DNA from: Planctomycetota bacterium
GTDB taxonomy: Bacteria; Planctomycetota; UBA11346
Reading direction: 5' to 3'
DNA length: 47,962 nucleotides
Assembly (NCBI GenBank): GCA_003136555.1
Contig: PLEW01000157.1
Coordinates: 5,742-53,703 of the forward strand
Part shown: positions 8,344 to 18,305 of the stretch, in pieces
Layout of the letters: every line of letters begins with the position of its first letter
Numbering within the stretch: the stretch's first letter is position 1
Notes under the pieces: model-generated
The model's database searches: none
Told to the model about the DNA's origin: nothing
What the model saw: the letters and a program-made list of their open reading frames with translations, nothing else
Translations under genes and position numbers: made by a program

Positions 8344-9045
8344 ATGCCTACTGAGCCCCGCCACGCGCGTCCCAGGCCGCCAGCGCACGCACAGGGCGCC
8401 GCCGCCTTCCATGGCCCGCTCACCGCCGCCGCGGTGTCGGGCATCATGGCGACCCTCGCCAAGCGCATCGAACCGCGTACCGAGCTCCAGTATGCAACGC
8501 CATTTGAGCTCCTGGTCGCGGTGGTGCTCTCGGCGCAGGCGACGGACCGCTCAGTCAACGCCGCGACCCGCACCCTCTTCCCGGTCGCCCGGACAGCCGA
8601 GGCGATGCTGCGGCTGGGGGTAGACGGGCTCAAGGAACACATCAAGAGCATCGGCCTCTTCAACACCAAGGCGGCCAACATCATCGCGCTCAGCCGCCAG
8701 CTCATCGAGCAGCATGGCGGCCATGTCCCCGCTGAGCGCGAGAACCTCGAGGCGCTGCCCGGTGTCGGGCGAAAGACCGCCAATGTCGTGCTCAATGTCG
8801 CTTTCGGTCAGCCCACCCTCGCGGTCGACACCCACGTCCACCGCGTCGCCAACCGCACCGGCATGGTCAGGGCCGCCACTGTCGAGCAGACCGAGCAGGC
8901 GCTGCTCGAGCGCATCCCCAAGCGCTTCCTGATGCATGCGCACCACTACCTGATCCTGCACGGCCGCTATTGCTGCACCGCCCGGGCACCCGCGTGCGCC
9001 ACCTGCCCGATCAGGGGCCAGTGCCTGTTCCCGGACAAACGGTAG
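8344..9045 (+). CDS. nth: Endonuclease III (DNA glycosylase/AP lyase)
   Basis: Bifunctional base-excision repair enzyme for oxidised pyrimidines. The helix-hairpin-helix LPGVGRKTANVV carries the catalytic Lys144, and Asp162 lies in VDTHVHRVAN. The C-terminal iron-sulfur loop is intact: C211-x6-C218-x2-C221-x5-C227. The product is 233 residues against 211 in Escherichia coli. The extra length is at the N-terminus, where the first 22 or so residues look unstructured, so the true start could be further in. The gene converges on gatB with only 28 bases between the stops. Confidence 0.95.
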   Translation: MPTEPRHARPRPPAHAQGAAAFHGPLTAAAVSGIMATLAKRIEPRTELQYATPFELLVAVVLSAQATDRSVNAATRTLFPVARTAEAMLRLGVDGLKEHIKSIGLFNTKAANIIALSRQLIEQHGGHVPAERENLEALPGVGRKTANVVLNVAFGQPTLAVDTHVHRVANRTGMVRAATVEQTEQALLERIPKRFLMHAHHYLILHGRYCCTARAPACATCPIRGQCLFPDKR

Positions 9046-9073
9046 AGTCGCCAGACGGACGCCCGCTCACGCC

Positions 9074-10519
<1,446 letters not shown>

Positions 10520-10631
10520 GGGATGCTTCCTGGCGCCAGCCTAGAGGGCAGCGGGGCGAGTCCAGTGCCTGCGGCCCGCCAAAGCACGGCTTGCGGGGCG
10601 AGCGGCCGCAGCCACAGTCGATCGCTGCACC

Positions 10632-11093
10632 ATGCCGCGAAAATGCGTACAATGCAATGAGGTCTACTCGCTGCGCCGCACCCAGTGCCCCCGCTGCCAG
10701 AGCCCGGATTCGCTGATCCTCAGCGGCGGCAGCGCCCGGCTTACCAACCGCTCCCTGACCGGCTATGCGCTGCTGGCGCACGGCCTGCTCCTGGCCTTCG
10801 GCGTCCACCCGGAAGCCTGCCTGCCCGCTGTCGCGCTCGGCATCCTGCTGGTCGCCGGCATCGATCACGCGGTGGCCTGGACGCGCTTGGCGGGGGTGCT
10901 CACCGTCATCGGCGGGCCGCTCGCGGCATGTCTGACGCGCTCACCGGCCCCTGCACTGATCGGGCTGTTCGCGCTGCTCTGCCTGTGGCTGCTCAAGATC
11001 GAGAACCAGGATCGCGTGCGCGTCGCGTGCATCGCCCTGGTCTGCTATTATGCTGCCTACATCTGCATCATCCTGGTCCTGCCGCACCACTGA
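10632..11093 (+). CDS. Zinc-ribbon membrane protein of unknown function
   Basis: 153 residues. The N-terminus has a rubredoxin-like zinc ribbon, C5-x2-C8 followed by C19-x2-C22 (TQCPRCQS). The rest holds four or five hydrophobic stretches, consistent with a small multi-pass inner-membrane protein with a cytoplasmic zinc ribbon. I do not recognise a specific family. The gene is divergent from gatB (112 bases between starts) and ends 19 bases before hisI on the same strand, so it may lead the hisI-methyltransferase transcript. Confidence 0.65.
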   Translation: MPRKCVQCNEVYSLRRTQCPRCQSPDSLILSGGSARLTNRSLTGYALLAHGLLLAFGVHPEACLPAVALGILLVAGIDHAVAWTRLAGVLTVIGGPLAACLTRSPAPALIGLFALLCLWLLKIENQDRVRVACIALVCYYAAYICIILVLPHH

Positions 11094-11112
11094 CCCTGCC
11101 CACCGACCCCCC

Positions 11113-11505
11113 ATGCCCACCGATATCGCCCCTAACGGCACCCCCGATGAAGCCTTTTCCCTGATCCGATGGGATGCCAACGGGCTGGTCCCGGTGATCG
11201 CGCAGCAGTTCGACAGCGGCGAGGTCCTGATGTTCGCCCATGCCAATCGCGAGGCGCTGCGGCTCACCCTCGCGAGCGGTGCGGCCACCTACTACAGCCG
11301 CAGCCGTGGTGGACTGTGGGTCAAGGGCGAGACCAGCGGCTTCCGCCAGCGGGTCGTCGCGGTGCGTGCCGACTGCGATGGCGACTGCCTGCTGTACGCC
11401 GTCGACGCCCCCGGCCCGGCCTGCCACCAGCTGCGCCGCAGCTGCTTCTCGAACCGCATCGATGGCGATGGCAGCGTGCACTGCGATCGGCCGGTGATCG
11501 CATGA
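11113..11505 (+). CDS. hisI: Phosphoribosyl-AMP cyclohydrolase
   Basis: Third step of histidine synthesis: hydrolyses the adenine ring of PR-AMP. 130 residues. The magnesium cluster D87-C-D89-G-D91 and the zinc ligands C88, C104 and C111 are all present, along with the substrate segment YYSRSRGGLWVKGETSG. The start is the ATG at 11113 (MPTDIAPNG), since the 21 codons before it are Pro/Ser-rich and outside the family. There is no HisE domain, so PR-ATP pyrophosphohydrolase must be encoded elsewhere. Its stop overlaps the next start by four bases (ATGA), pointing to coupled translation. Confidence 0.95.
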   Translation: MPTDIAPNGTPDEAFSLIRWDANGLVPVIAQQFDSGEVLMFAHANREALRLTLASGAATYYSRSRGGLWVKGETSGFRQRVVAVRADCDGDCLLYAVDAPGPACHQLRRSCFSNRIDGDGSVHCDRPVIA

Positions 11506-12737
11506 CCCGCCAGGGTCGCTCCGGCCACCAGCCACCGCCACCAGCCACGCCCTCCCGCCCTGCCCTGCGCACGCTGCAGGTGTCGCGCACCACCGCCCGC
11601 TTCCTCGCCGATGGGCACCCGTGGGTGCGCCCCGACCGCTACACCCGCGGGCTGGCGGAGCTGCGCCCCGGTGAGGCGGTGACGCTGGTGGATGAGGATG
11701 GCCGGCGGCTCGCCTCGGCGCTCGCGGATCCGCAGGCGGAGATCTGCGCCCGCGTCTACCACCGCCGGCCCGACATGGCCTTCCATCCGCTCCAGGCGCT
11801 CGAGCGCGCGCTCCAGCGGCGCGCCGCGCTGCTCGCGGACCCCCTCACCGACTGCTACCGCGTGGTCCACGGCGAGGGCGATCACCTGCCAGGCCTGCGC
11901 ATCGAGCGCTACCAGCAGGTCTACGTGGTGGTGCTGTTCGCCGCCTGCATCGCACCCTACGCTGAGACCCTGTGCCGCGGCCTGCTCGATCTCGTTCCCG
12001 CCGCGACGGTGGTGCGCAAGGATCATCAGGATGATCTGCGCCGCGCAGCGGTGAGCTGCAGCCGCCTCGATGGCGCGCCGGTCGATCCCGAGGTGGTCGT
12101 GATCGGGCGCGAACTGGGGGTGCGCTACCCCGTGCGCCCCTTCGCCGGGCTGGCCACCGGATTGTACGTCGATCAGCGCGCCACGCGCGCCTGGCTGGCG
12201 CCGTTGTGCCCCGGCAGGCGGGTGCTCAACCTGTTCTCCTACACCGGCGCCTTCTCCCTCGCGGCGCTGCAGGCAGGGGCGCTCCAGGCGCTCGATTGCG
12301 ATCTCGCCGCCCCCGCGCTGGCGCGCGCCCAGGAGGCCGCCGATCTGAATGGCCTGGGAGATCGCCTGCAGTGCCGCAAGGGCGATTGCAGGACCATCCT
12401 CGAGAGCCTGGATGAGCGCTTCGAGCTGATCATCTGCGATCCACCGACCTCAGCCCAGGGCGCCGGTGGCTGGATCCTGCGCCGCGATTACCCCGCGGTG
12501 CTGCGCCTGGCGCTCAGCCGGCTGGCTCCTGACGGTATCCTGGTGGCCTGCTGCAACACCATCGGAGGCAAGCCCTTCGATCTCGCCCGCGCGATCACCG
12601 GTGAGGCGGAGGCAGCCGGCATCGCCATCACCCGCCTGCCCGCCCCGCCTCTGGGAGCGGACCTCCCGCAGCTCGAGGGCTTCCCCGAGGGGCGGCCCTT
12701 CCGCCTCGTCGCGGTACGCCGGGCGGCAGCCTCCTGA
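11502..12737 (+). CDS. RlmI-like class I SAM-dependent rRNA methyltransferase
   Basis: 411 residues, of the PUA-domain plus Rossmann methyltransferase family that includes the 23S rRNA cytosine-5 methyltransferase RlmI. The N-terminal 95 residues fit the PUA domain (HPWVRPDRY, RPGEAVTLVD). SAM motif I is NLFSYTGAFSLAA at 243-255, and the catalytic loop is D313-P-P in ICDPPTSAQG. RlmI usually has DPPKF, so the exact target base is uncertain. The start ATG at 11502 overlaps the hisI stop. The open frame extends further upstream, but only as an out-of-frame reading of hisI. Likely target: 23S rRNA. Confidence 0.85.
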   Translation: MTRQGRSGHQPPPPATPSRPALRTLQVSRTTARFLADGHPWVRPDRYTRGLAELRPGEAVTLVDEDGRRLASALADPQAEICARVYHRRPDMAFHPLQALERALQRRAALLADPLTDCYRVVHGEGDHLPGLRIERYQQVYVVVLFAACIAPYAETLCRGLLDLVPAATVVRKDHQDDLRRAAVSCSRLDGAPVDPEVVVIGRELGVRYPVRPFAGLATGLYVDQRATRAWLAPLCPGRRVLNLFSYTGAFSLAALQAGALQALDCDLAAPALARAQEAADLNGLGDRLQCRKGDCRTILESLDERFELIICDPPTSAQGAGGWILRRDYPAVLRLALSRLAPDGILVACCNTIGGKPFDLARAITGEAEAAGIAITRLPAPPLGADLPQLEGFPEGRPFRLVAVRRAAAS

Positions 12738-12770
12738 GCTGACTGCTGGCGGCCGATCCCACGGCACCCG

Positions 12771-13801
12771 TCACCGCGCGCCCTTGCCCACCAGGTACGC
12801 CCTGGTCTGCGCACTCATGCCCTTCGCCTCCCAGGTCAGCAGGGAAACGCCATCTGTCATGTGGGCATTCACATCCGCGCCGGATTCGACCAGATAGATC
12901 ACCAGAGGCATGCTGCTCTCTGACGCCGCGAAGAAGAGCGGGGTGAGTCCGATCTCGGTGCGGCAGATCCTGAGATCGACGTAACCGCCTTCGACGATGG
13001 TCCTCATGATCGCTGCCCTCCCCTCCCGCGTACCCCACGCGAATTGGCGATGTGGATGAGATGATCAGTGGTCGCCCAACGCTGCCGATCAGAAGATCCG
13101 GTCTTGCCCCAGGCGAACGTGAACAGCTCCGCATCTCCACCCTGCGACAGCAGATGCAGGAGCGCATCGTGCTCATCTGCGCGCAGCGTCGTCTCATACC
13201 GGCCATAGACAAGCTTCACCAGGCCGATCCTGTCGTTGAGGAACGCGTATTCGAGCGGGGCGATGTACCAGGCGGATGCCCAGCGCAGCGGGGCGCCGCG
13301 GACCAGAAGGCGTGCCACCTCCTGCTCATAGCCGTCCTTGGCGGCCACGGCCAGTCGCTTGAACTCCTGGAACTGCTCATCGTACTCGTCCGGGGCACTC
13401 CCTCTCGAGCCAGGGATCGAAGGCTCCCCCCTTGCCAGAGTCCTTGATGAATGTGATCGCCTCGCCCTCGGGGGTGAAGAGCAGGACGATCTCCTGCGCA
13501 CCGTCCCTGTCAGCATACATCCGGTCGCTGATCCGCAGCGTCTCCTGCTGCGTGCGACCTCCCTCGATGTAGGAGATGCCATATTCCTGCGGGATGTCCG
13601 CCGTGACCGGAAAACGGCCCGCATCCGCACCGGGGAGGGTGAGACGATCTGCCCATCCATCGGGATGGTGGCGCTGGTGATGTCCCGATCGGTGCGGGAG
13701 GCGGTCTGGATCCCGATCGCGGTCTGGCTACCGCTCTTGGTATCGCACCCGGCAGGGACCAGCAAGCAGAGCGCCACGAACATGAGGTCGGTGAATCGCA
13801 T
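12771..13801 (-). pseudogene. Ankyrin-repeat lipoprotein gene disrupted by frameshifts
   Basis: One gene appears split over several frames. The start at 13801 encodes a signal peptide with a lipobox (LLVPAGC) and stays in frame to about 13640. From there the GC-biased, protein-like reading moves to another frame (GRFPVTADIPQEY, ISYIE, EIVLLFTPEGEAITFIK) until about 13395. It then returns to the first frame (DEYDEQFQEFKRLAVAAK) to 13004. A third shift near a G-rich stretch (about 13010-13030) leads into MRTIVEGGYVD and a clear ankyrin repeat (GLTPLFFAA, YLVESGADVN) ending at 12771. Outside the correct frame the translation is Arg/Ser-rich. This could be a decayed gene or indel errors in G runs. 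The intact product would be an outer-membrane or periplasmic ankyrin lipoprotein. Confidence 0.62.
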
Positions 13802-13872
13802 TGGCCCAGCCCTATGGGACGTCGTCCAGTCATCAGCGGTCCTGGCGCCAATGGCTCGACGCGCCACCGCCG

Positions 13873-15567
13873 CTACGGCGGCGGCGGCCCGAACGGCGGT
13901 GGCGGCCTGCCCAGGCCGGGGCCATCGGGCCCGCCAGGACCTCCTCCAGGACCGCCGGGGCCTCCCCCGGGCCCGCCACCAGGCCTCCCCCCGGGTCCCG
14001 GGCCGCCCCGGCCGCGCGCCAGGTTGCGCGCATCGACCACGCCCCAGTACCCGCCGATGAGGTAGGGCAGCCGCCCGGGTGTGACGTGGTAGTGCCAGCC
14101 GCGCTTGGCGTCGAAATGGAGGTTGAAGGCGTTGAGCGGATTGTCGTGCGCATCCTTGGCCATCACCCCCGCCTGCTCGTAGGGGCCATAGATGGGGAAG
14201 CCGTCGAAGGCCCAGCCGATCAGCGGCGAGTGCGCCGTGCCGTCATCGGCGAAGGGCGAGTGCACGCACACCGGGTACTTGTGGTAATGGTAGGCGTTGC
14301 GCGGATCGGGATGGCCGCAGCAGCGGTCCATGATGTCGACGGCCTCCTCCATGCCCGCATCGAAGGGGTTGAAGAACTCCACCCCGTTGACCGCGATGCC
14401 GATCGGGCCCATGGGCAGCGCATGGTTGGCGTCATGGGCGGTCATCGCCACCGCCGCCTCATTGCGCCGCGGCTCGAGCGGGATGTACCAGGTGCTGGCC
14501 TGCTCCTGGATGGCGTTGGGGTTGTGCAGATAGCCCGGGAACAGGCCGGTGGGATGATTGGGCAGGTCCTTCGCCCGTACCACCAGGCAGCCGTCGGCGA
14601 ATGTCGCCACGACATTGTCGGTGACCAGGCGGTCCTCGGTCACCGCCTGTCCGCTGCGGGTGAGGTAGCCGGGATGCATCCAGGCGGTCATGTTGCCGGC
14701 GAATGGCGCCTCGAAGCGGTCGGAGAGGTAGTACAGCCGGTTGGCGACATCGGCACCGAACTCCCGCGGCACCTCGCTGCTGCCCGCCAGCCGCTCGAAA
14801 TACCAGCGCCCGCCGAGGTGCACCAGGGTGGAGCCGTCCTGCAGCGCGATTGCTGCGGTGCTCGAAGGGGCATCGCCCGCGGCCTTGGCGAGCCCGGTGG
14901 GATCGTGGATGCGCGTCAGCGACACGTCATCGATGAGGAAGCGCGACAGCCCCTCCTCGGACGCGTTGCCGTTGCGGAATCCGATGGTCAGGCGCAGGGT
15001 GTCGATATGCGGGAAGGGGAGCATGAGATCGACGATGTAATCCTGCCACACCGCCGCCCCTTCGCGTTTGCCGACGCCATTGCTATCAAGATCCCGCCGA
15101 TGCCGCACCACGTCATCCCACAGCGGCTTGACCACGCCATCGAGGGCGGTGCGACCGCCGTCGCCGAAGAAGTCCAGGCGCATGAAGAGATCCTCGGCAC
15201 CGGACACCGAGAAGTGCTCCTCCGGCAGGCCGCGGAAGCGGAAGCGCAGCCATTCCCCCCTGCCGGCTGTCAGGCCCCGGACCTCCTGGTGAAGCGTCCC
15301 GGCGCGCGCCGCAGCAGTTCCGCGGAAGGAGGTGAAGATCGCCCCCATGCTGCTGTATTCCCGGCCCGGCCGGCCGGCGAAGCCGCGCACCACATCACCG
15401 GTGAAGACGAAGCCGGCGGCCTGTGATGGCGTCGCTCCTGGCTGCTCGAAACCGCCATTGACCACCAGCTCCGCCTGGTCGGCAGCGAGGCAGCGGGCAC
15501 TGGGGATGTTCAGCGCGAGTGCCACCACCAGCCAGGCGATGCAGCGGTATGGTCCTGACTCCAGCAT
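13873..15567 (-). CDS. Secreted YHYH-domain protein with Gly/Pro-repeat tail
   Basis: 564 residues with an N-terminal signal peptide (hydrophobic residues 10-24, ending about SARCLAAD). Residues 33-210 look like a carbohydrate-binding or jelly-roll domain (LVVNGGFEQPG near the start, FLIDDVSLTR at the end, typical of CBM/LamG-like modules). The C-terminal half is a YHYH domain: the namesake motif in NAYHYHKYPVC near residue 430 and a second H-Y-H in WHYHVTPGRLPYL. YHYH proteins are secreted or envelope proteins of unknown function, rich in His and possibly metal-binding. The last 46 residues are Gly/Pro repeats. It is divergent from the Rpn-like gene and lies next to the broken ankyrin gene. 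Confidence 0.8.
   Translation of the reverse strand: MLESGPYRCIAWLVVALALNIPSARCLAADQAELVVNGGFEQPGATPSQAAGFVFTGDVVRGFAGRPGREYSSMGAIFTSFRGTAAARAGTLHQEVRGLTAGRGEWLRFRFRGLPEEHFSVSGAEDLFMRLDFFGDGGRTALDGVVKPLWDDVVRHRRDLDSNGVGKREGAAVWQDYIVDLMLPFPHIDTLRLTIGFRNGNASEEGLSRFLIDDVSLTRIHDPTGLAKAAGDAPSSTAAIALQDGSTLVHLGGRWYFERLAGSSEVPREFGADVANRLYYLSDRFEAPFAGNMTAWMHPGYLTRSGQAVTEDRLVTDNVVATFADGCLVVRAKDLPNHPTGLFPGYLHNPNAIQEQASTWYIPLEPRRNEAAVAMTAHDANHALPMGPIGIAVNGVEFFNPFDAGMEEAVDIMDRCCGHPDPRNAYHYHKYPVCVHSPFADDGTAHSPLIGWAFDGFPIYGPYEQAGVMAKDAHDNPLNAFNLHFDAKRGWHYHVTPGRLPYLIGGYWGVVDARNLARGRGGPGPGGRPGGGPGGGPGGPGGGPGGPDGPGLGRPPPPFGPPPP
13876..14013 (-). repeat. Gly-Gly-Pro low-complexity coding repeat
   Basis: Tandem copies of a short G/C-only unit coding for Gly-Gly-Pro, Gly-Gly-Gly-Pro and finally Pro-rich residues. 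They form the C-terminal tail of the YHYH protein. The tail looks like a flexible, collagen-like or wall-spanning extension, and copy number is likely variable through slippage. Confidence 0.75.
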
Positions 15568-15896
15568 AGCGCATCCTCCATCGCCTGAGCCGACCAGCGT
15601 CCTGTCACCCGGATAGCGGCCACCCAGCTTGGTCCTGGGTGCCGGTTGACCATCAGCGCGTGGCGGTGGACCGTCCCGGAACAGGCGGCCATGGTACCAG
15701 TCAACCGGTCCCGGCCTGGAGTCAATGCCGCAACGGCGCCAGGACCGGGCAACAGCTCACGAGGCCGTGAGGTCGCTCTCTGCGTCACATCGCAGTAGAG
15801 GTCCGCTCGTGCCCTCCACGGTGCGGACACCCACTGCGGCTGCGGTCAGTCGACGGCTGACGTCGCCGAACACGGAATGACTATCCTTCCTGCGAG
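15568..15896. other. Gene-free stretch with a spaced 9-bp inverted repeat
   Basis: 329 bases between the divergent YHYH and Rpn-like genes, presumably carrying both promoters. A perfect 9-base inverted repeat (CCGGTTGAC at 15642-15650 and its complement at 15700-15708, 49 bases apart) is the only structure I see. It could bind a dimeric regulator or be chance. No convincing coding region or promoter hexamers are visible. Confidence 0.3.
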
Positions 15897-16808
15897 ATGC
15901 CCATTCGGATCATCTCGACCATGTCCGACCCGGGAGCCATCAGCAAGGATCGCGGCTTCAAGGCGCTGTTCGCCACCGACCCGGTCGAGGCCATCGCGTT
16001 TGTCGCCCCCGATCTGCTGGCCAGGTACGGCACGCCGGTCACGGCGACGCTCCTTCAGCAGGAGTCGCACCTGCCCGATCTGGCCGAAACCAGCCGCTTC
16101 CACGATGTGGCGCTGGCGCTGACCTGGGCAGATGTCCGTCAGACGGTCATCCTGTTGATCGAACAGTGGTCCCGGGCGCGCTCGGTCGATCTGGGGCGGG
16201 TGTTGTGGCATATCGCCGATCTGGTCCATCGTCATCCACACGCCGTCGTTTGTCCGGTCATGCTGGTGACCGATTCACGTGTCCGCTACGTCGCGGATAG
16301 ATGGATCATGACGGTGGTCGGGAGAACCCCGATGATGCTGCAGGTGCAGGTCTACCGGGTGACCAGCGACACACCTCCCCGTTTGCGGTCGATGAAGAAT
16401 CGGGTCGCCGCCATCCTGACGATCCTGGATGTGCAGAACGGAATGGACGCGGCGGACGCTGTCGGGTCCGCGTTGGAGCAGATGGCCCGCTCCCCGGGAT
16501 CGTTGGATGATATCGAGCGTTTCCTCCCATTCGCCCTGACGCTTGCCAACATGCTGGAATCGGACATGCCGCGGATTCGACGCCGACTCGAGGAGGCTGG
16601 CATGATCAATGTGATCACCGATATGAAGAACGAGGCTCGCGCAGAAGCGCTGATCCAATCGAGCCGCGCATGTGCAATTCCAATTCCTCGATTTAAGAAT
16701 GCCGGCGTCTTGACCAGGGACGCCGCTCGCGCGCAAGTGCAGGAGCCCATCGCTGCCGGGGCGATCACCCGCGAGATCGGCAACGAGGCGCTCGCTCAGC
16801 TGGAATAG
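15897..16808 (+). CDS. Rpn/YhgA-like PD-(D/E)XK nuclease-fold protein
   Basis: 303 residues. The region KDRGFKALFATDP, then HDVALAL, then VILLIEQWSRAR and LGRVLWHIADLV follows the layout of the Rpn (recombination-promoting nuclease) / transposase-31 family of PD-(D/E)XK enzymes. The acidic residues D70 and E89 would be the metal ligands. The usual E-x-Q-S reads E-Q-W-S, so the Gln of the active site may be displaced. Rpn proteins act in recA-independent recombination, and some in phage defence. The C-terminal 50 codons are noticeably AT-richer than the neighbours. The start could also be the ATG at 15921. It stands alone, with no partner gene or inverted repeats of an insertion sequence. Confidence 0.6.
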   Translation: MPIRIISTMSDPGAISKDRGFKALFATDPVEAIAFVAPDLLARYGTPVTATLLQQESHLPDLAETSRFHDVALALTWADVRQTVILLIEQWSRARSVDLGRVLWHIADLVHRHPHAVVCPVMLVTDSRVRYVADRWIMTVVGRTPMMLQVQVYRVTSDTPPRLRSMKNRVAAILTILDVQNGMDAADAVGSALEQMARSPGSLDDIERFLPFALTLANMLESDMPRIRRRLEEAGMINVITDMKNEARAEALIQSSRACAIPIPRFKNAGVLTRDAARAQVQEPIAAGAITREIGNEALAQLE

Positions 16809-17003
16809 CGGCACGCATGATCAGGCGATTCGTCAGCGCGCAGGTGAAACCGTGCGACATTGTCATGCACGCAGGTCGATCCGGCTCGTCCACCTCGTGG
16901 CCCACTCCCGTGGTCAGTGACGTCGATGGCTCATCGCCCTGAGGCGGGTCGCTGACCGCCGCGGAACGTCCCACCGCTGACCAGTGGCCCCGTGCCGGCA
17001 TCC

Positions 17004-17024
17004 GAGCTCCTAGTGGAGGAGCTC
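17004..17024 (-). terminator. Stem-loop over the last stop codon of the large operon
   Basis: Perfect 8-bp stem (GAGCTCCT with its complement) and a 5-base loop, spanning the TAG of the final gene of the minus-strand operon. There is no T run after it, so it is not a classical intrinsic terminator. It may stop exonucleases or act with Rho. Confidence 0.35.
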
Positions 17025-18305
17025 GATGCAGCGCAGTTCCTTGCGGTCGCGCAGGTAGAGCCGGCCATTGGCATAGGCAGGGCTGCACCAGTTCGACCCG
17101 CAGACTTGCAGCCGACCCACCTGGTTGAAGCGGCTGGCATCGGCGGCGAAGAGGATCAGCTCGCCGGAATCGTTGAGCATCAGGATGTTGGCGCCCATGA
17201 CGATGAAACCGGCGAAGGCCTTATCGCCCGAGGAGCTGATGCAACCGCCCTGGTCCCATGCCACCTGCCCGCTGGCGAGATCCACGCACATGACATTCTT
17301 GTTCAAGCCCAGGCCATAGAGGTGGCCGCCGACCGCCACCGGGCTGGAGAAGTTGATGCCGAGCTCCTTCTTCGTCCACGCCGGCTGCGCCACCAGGCCG
17401 ACCCCCTGCTTGACAATGCGGGTGCCGACCATGCCGAACTGGTGCGAAGCGACCACCACCAAGTCCCCATCGACGATCGGCTGGATCACGTGGCGGCCGA
17501 AGGTGGTCGTCAGCGGCACGCGCCACAGCAGCGTGCCATCGGTCGCCCGCAGCCCGATGACGCCATCGACGGTGAAGCACACCAGCTGCTTGATGCCGCA
17601 GATGGTGGCGATCAGCGGTGGACCATAGCCGGCCATGTCGTTCTGCGATTTCCACACCGGTGCGCCGGTGGCCTTGCGGAAGCACACCACCCCGGCACCC
17701 TTGGGGCTGCCGACTTCGACGTAGATCAGGTCGCCGTCGATGACTGGCGAGCCGTTGAAGCCATGGCGGCTGCCGCCCTTGGCATCGCCCTTCTCGCCGA
17801 TGTAGATGCCCCCGAAGTCATCGACGAAGTTGAAGCGCCACAGCAGCTTGCCGGTGGCGGTCGCCAGGCAGTGGAATTCGCCCTTGGAGGTTTGCACGAA
17901 CAGCAGCTTGCCGTCCGCCACCGGGGCGCAGCGGGGCCCCTCGCCGAAGCCATCCTTGTGCGAGGAGAAGACGCTCTCCTGCCATAGCTGCTTGCCCGAG
18001 GCGGCTGTAACCGCATGGATGACATCCTGATCAGCCTGGCAGTCGAGGTAATAGACCACCCCATCGGCCTCGATCGGGGAGGCGAAGCCATCGCCGATCT
18101 TGACCTTCCACACCACCGTCGCCTCGCTTGGCAGGCTGGTCGGGACCGCTTCGGCTTCGGGCACGTGGCCGTTGGTCAGCGGGCCGCGCGCATGCGGCCA
18201 ATCCTCGGCGCCCAAGCCCAGCACCAGCAGGCAGGCGGCCAGCACCCGCAGCGGGGCCGCCTGGCGGGGCATCGCCGCAGGGAAGCTCGTCGGGGGCCGC
18301 ATCAT
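17010..18305 (-). CDS. Exported PQQ-like beta-propeller protein
   Basis: 431 residues with a signal peptide (hydrophobic LRVLAACLLVLGLGA), then EDWPHARGP, a variant of the W-P-x-W-R-G-P opening seen in the other propellers here. Repeated blades have the pattern ASGKQLWQE, ATGKLLWRF, ATGAPVWKS, SGQVAWDQ, which are Trp-docking motifs of PQQ-like/BamB-like propellers. I see no adjacent Cys-Cys pair typical of many quinoprotein dehydrogenases, and no PQQ synthesis genes are nearby, so PQQ binding is unproven. Start choice: ATG at 18305, overlapping the stop of the upstream propeller gene by four bases. It is the last gene of the 20-gene operon. Possible roles are envelope scaffold or sensor. Confidence 0.82.
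   Translation of the reverse strand: MMRPPTSFPAAMPRQAAPLRVLAACLLVLGLGAEDWPHARGPLTNGHVPEAEAVPTSLPSEATVVWKVKIGDGFASPIEADGVVYYLDCQADQDVIHAVTAASGKQLWQESVFSSHKDGFGEGPRCAPVADGKLLFVQTSKGEFHCLATATGKLLWRFNFVDDFGGIYIGEKGDAKGGSRHGFNGSPVIDGDLIYVEVGSPKGAGVVCFRKATGAPVWKSQNDMAGYGPPLIATICGIKQLVCFTVDGVIGLRATDGTLLWRVPLTTTFGRHVIQPIVDGDLVVVASHQFGMVGTRIVKQGVGLVAQPAWTKKELGINFSSPVAVGGHLYGLGLNKNVMCVDLASGQVAWDQGGCISSSGDKAFAGFIVMGANILMLNDSGELILFAADASRFNQVGRLQVCGSNWCSPAYANGRLYLRDRKELRCIELLH

Noticed and set aside
12628-13212. A 194-codon minus-strand frame across the ankyrin fragments
   Set aside because: It changes from the protein-like frame into Arg/His-rich sequence and does not match the ankyrin reading over most of its length.
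13876-14013. CRISPR or satellite repeat
   Set aside because: The short G/C repeats are in frame with the YHYH gene and encode a Gly/Pro tail; there are no spacers.
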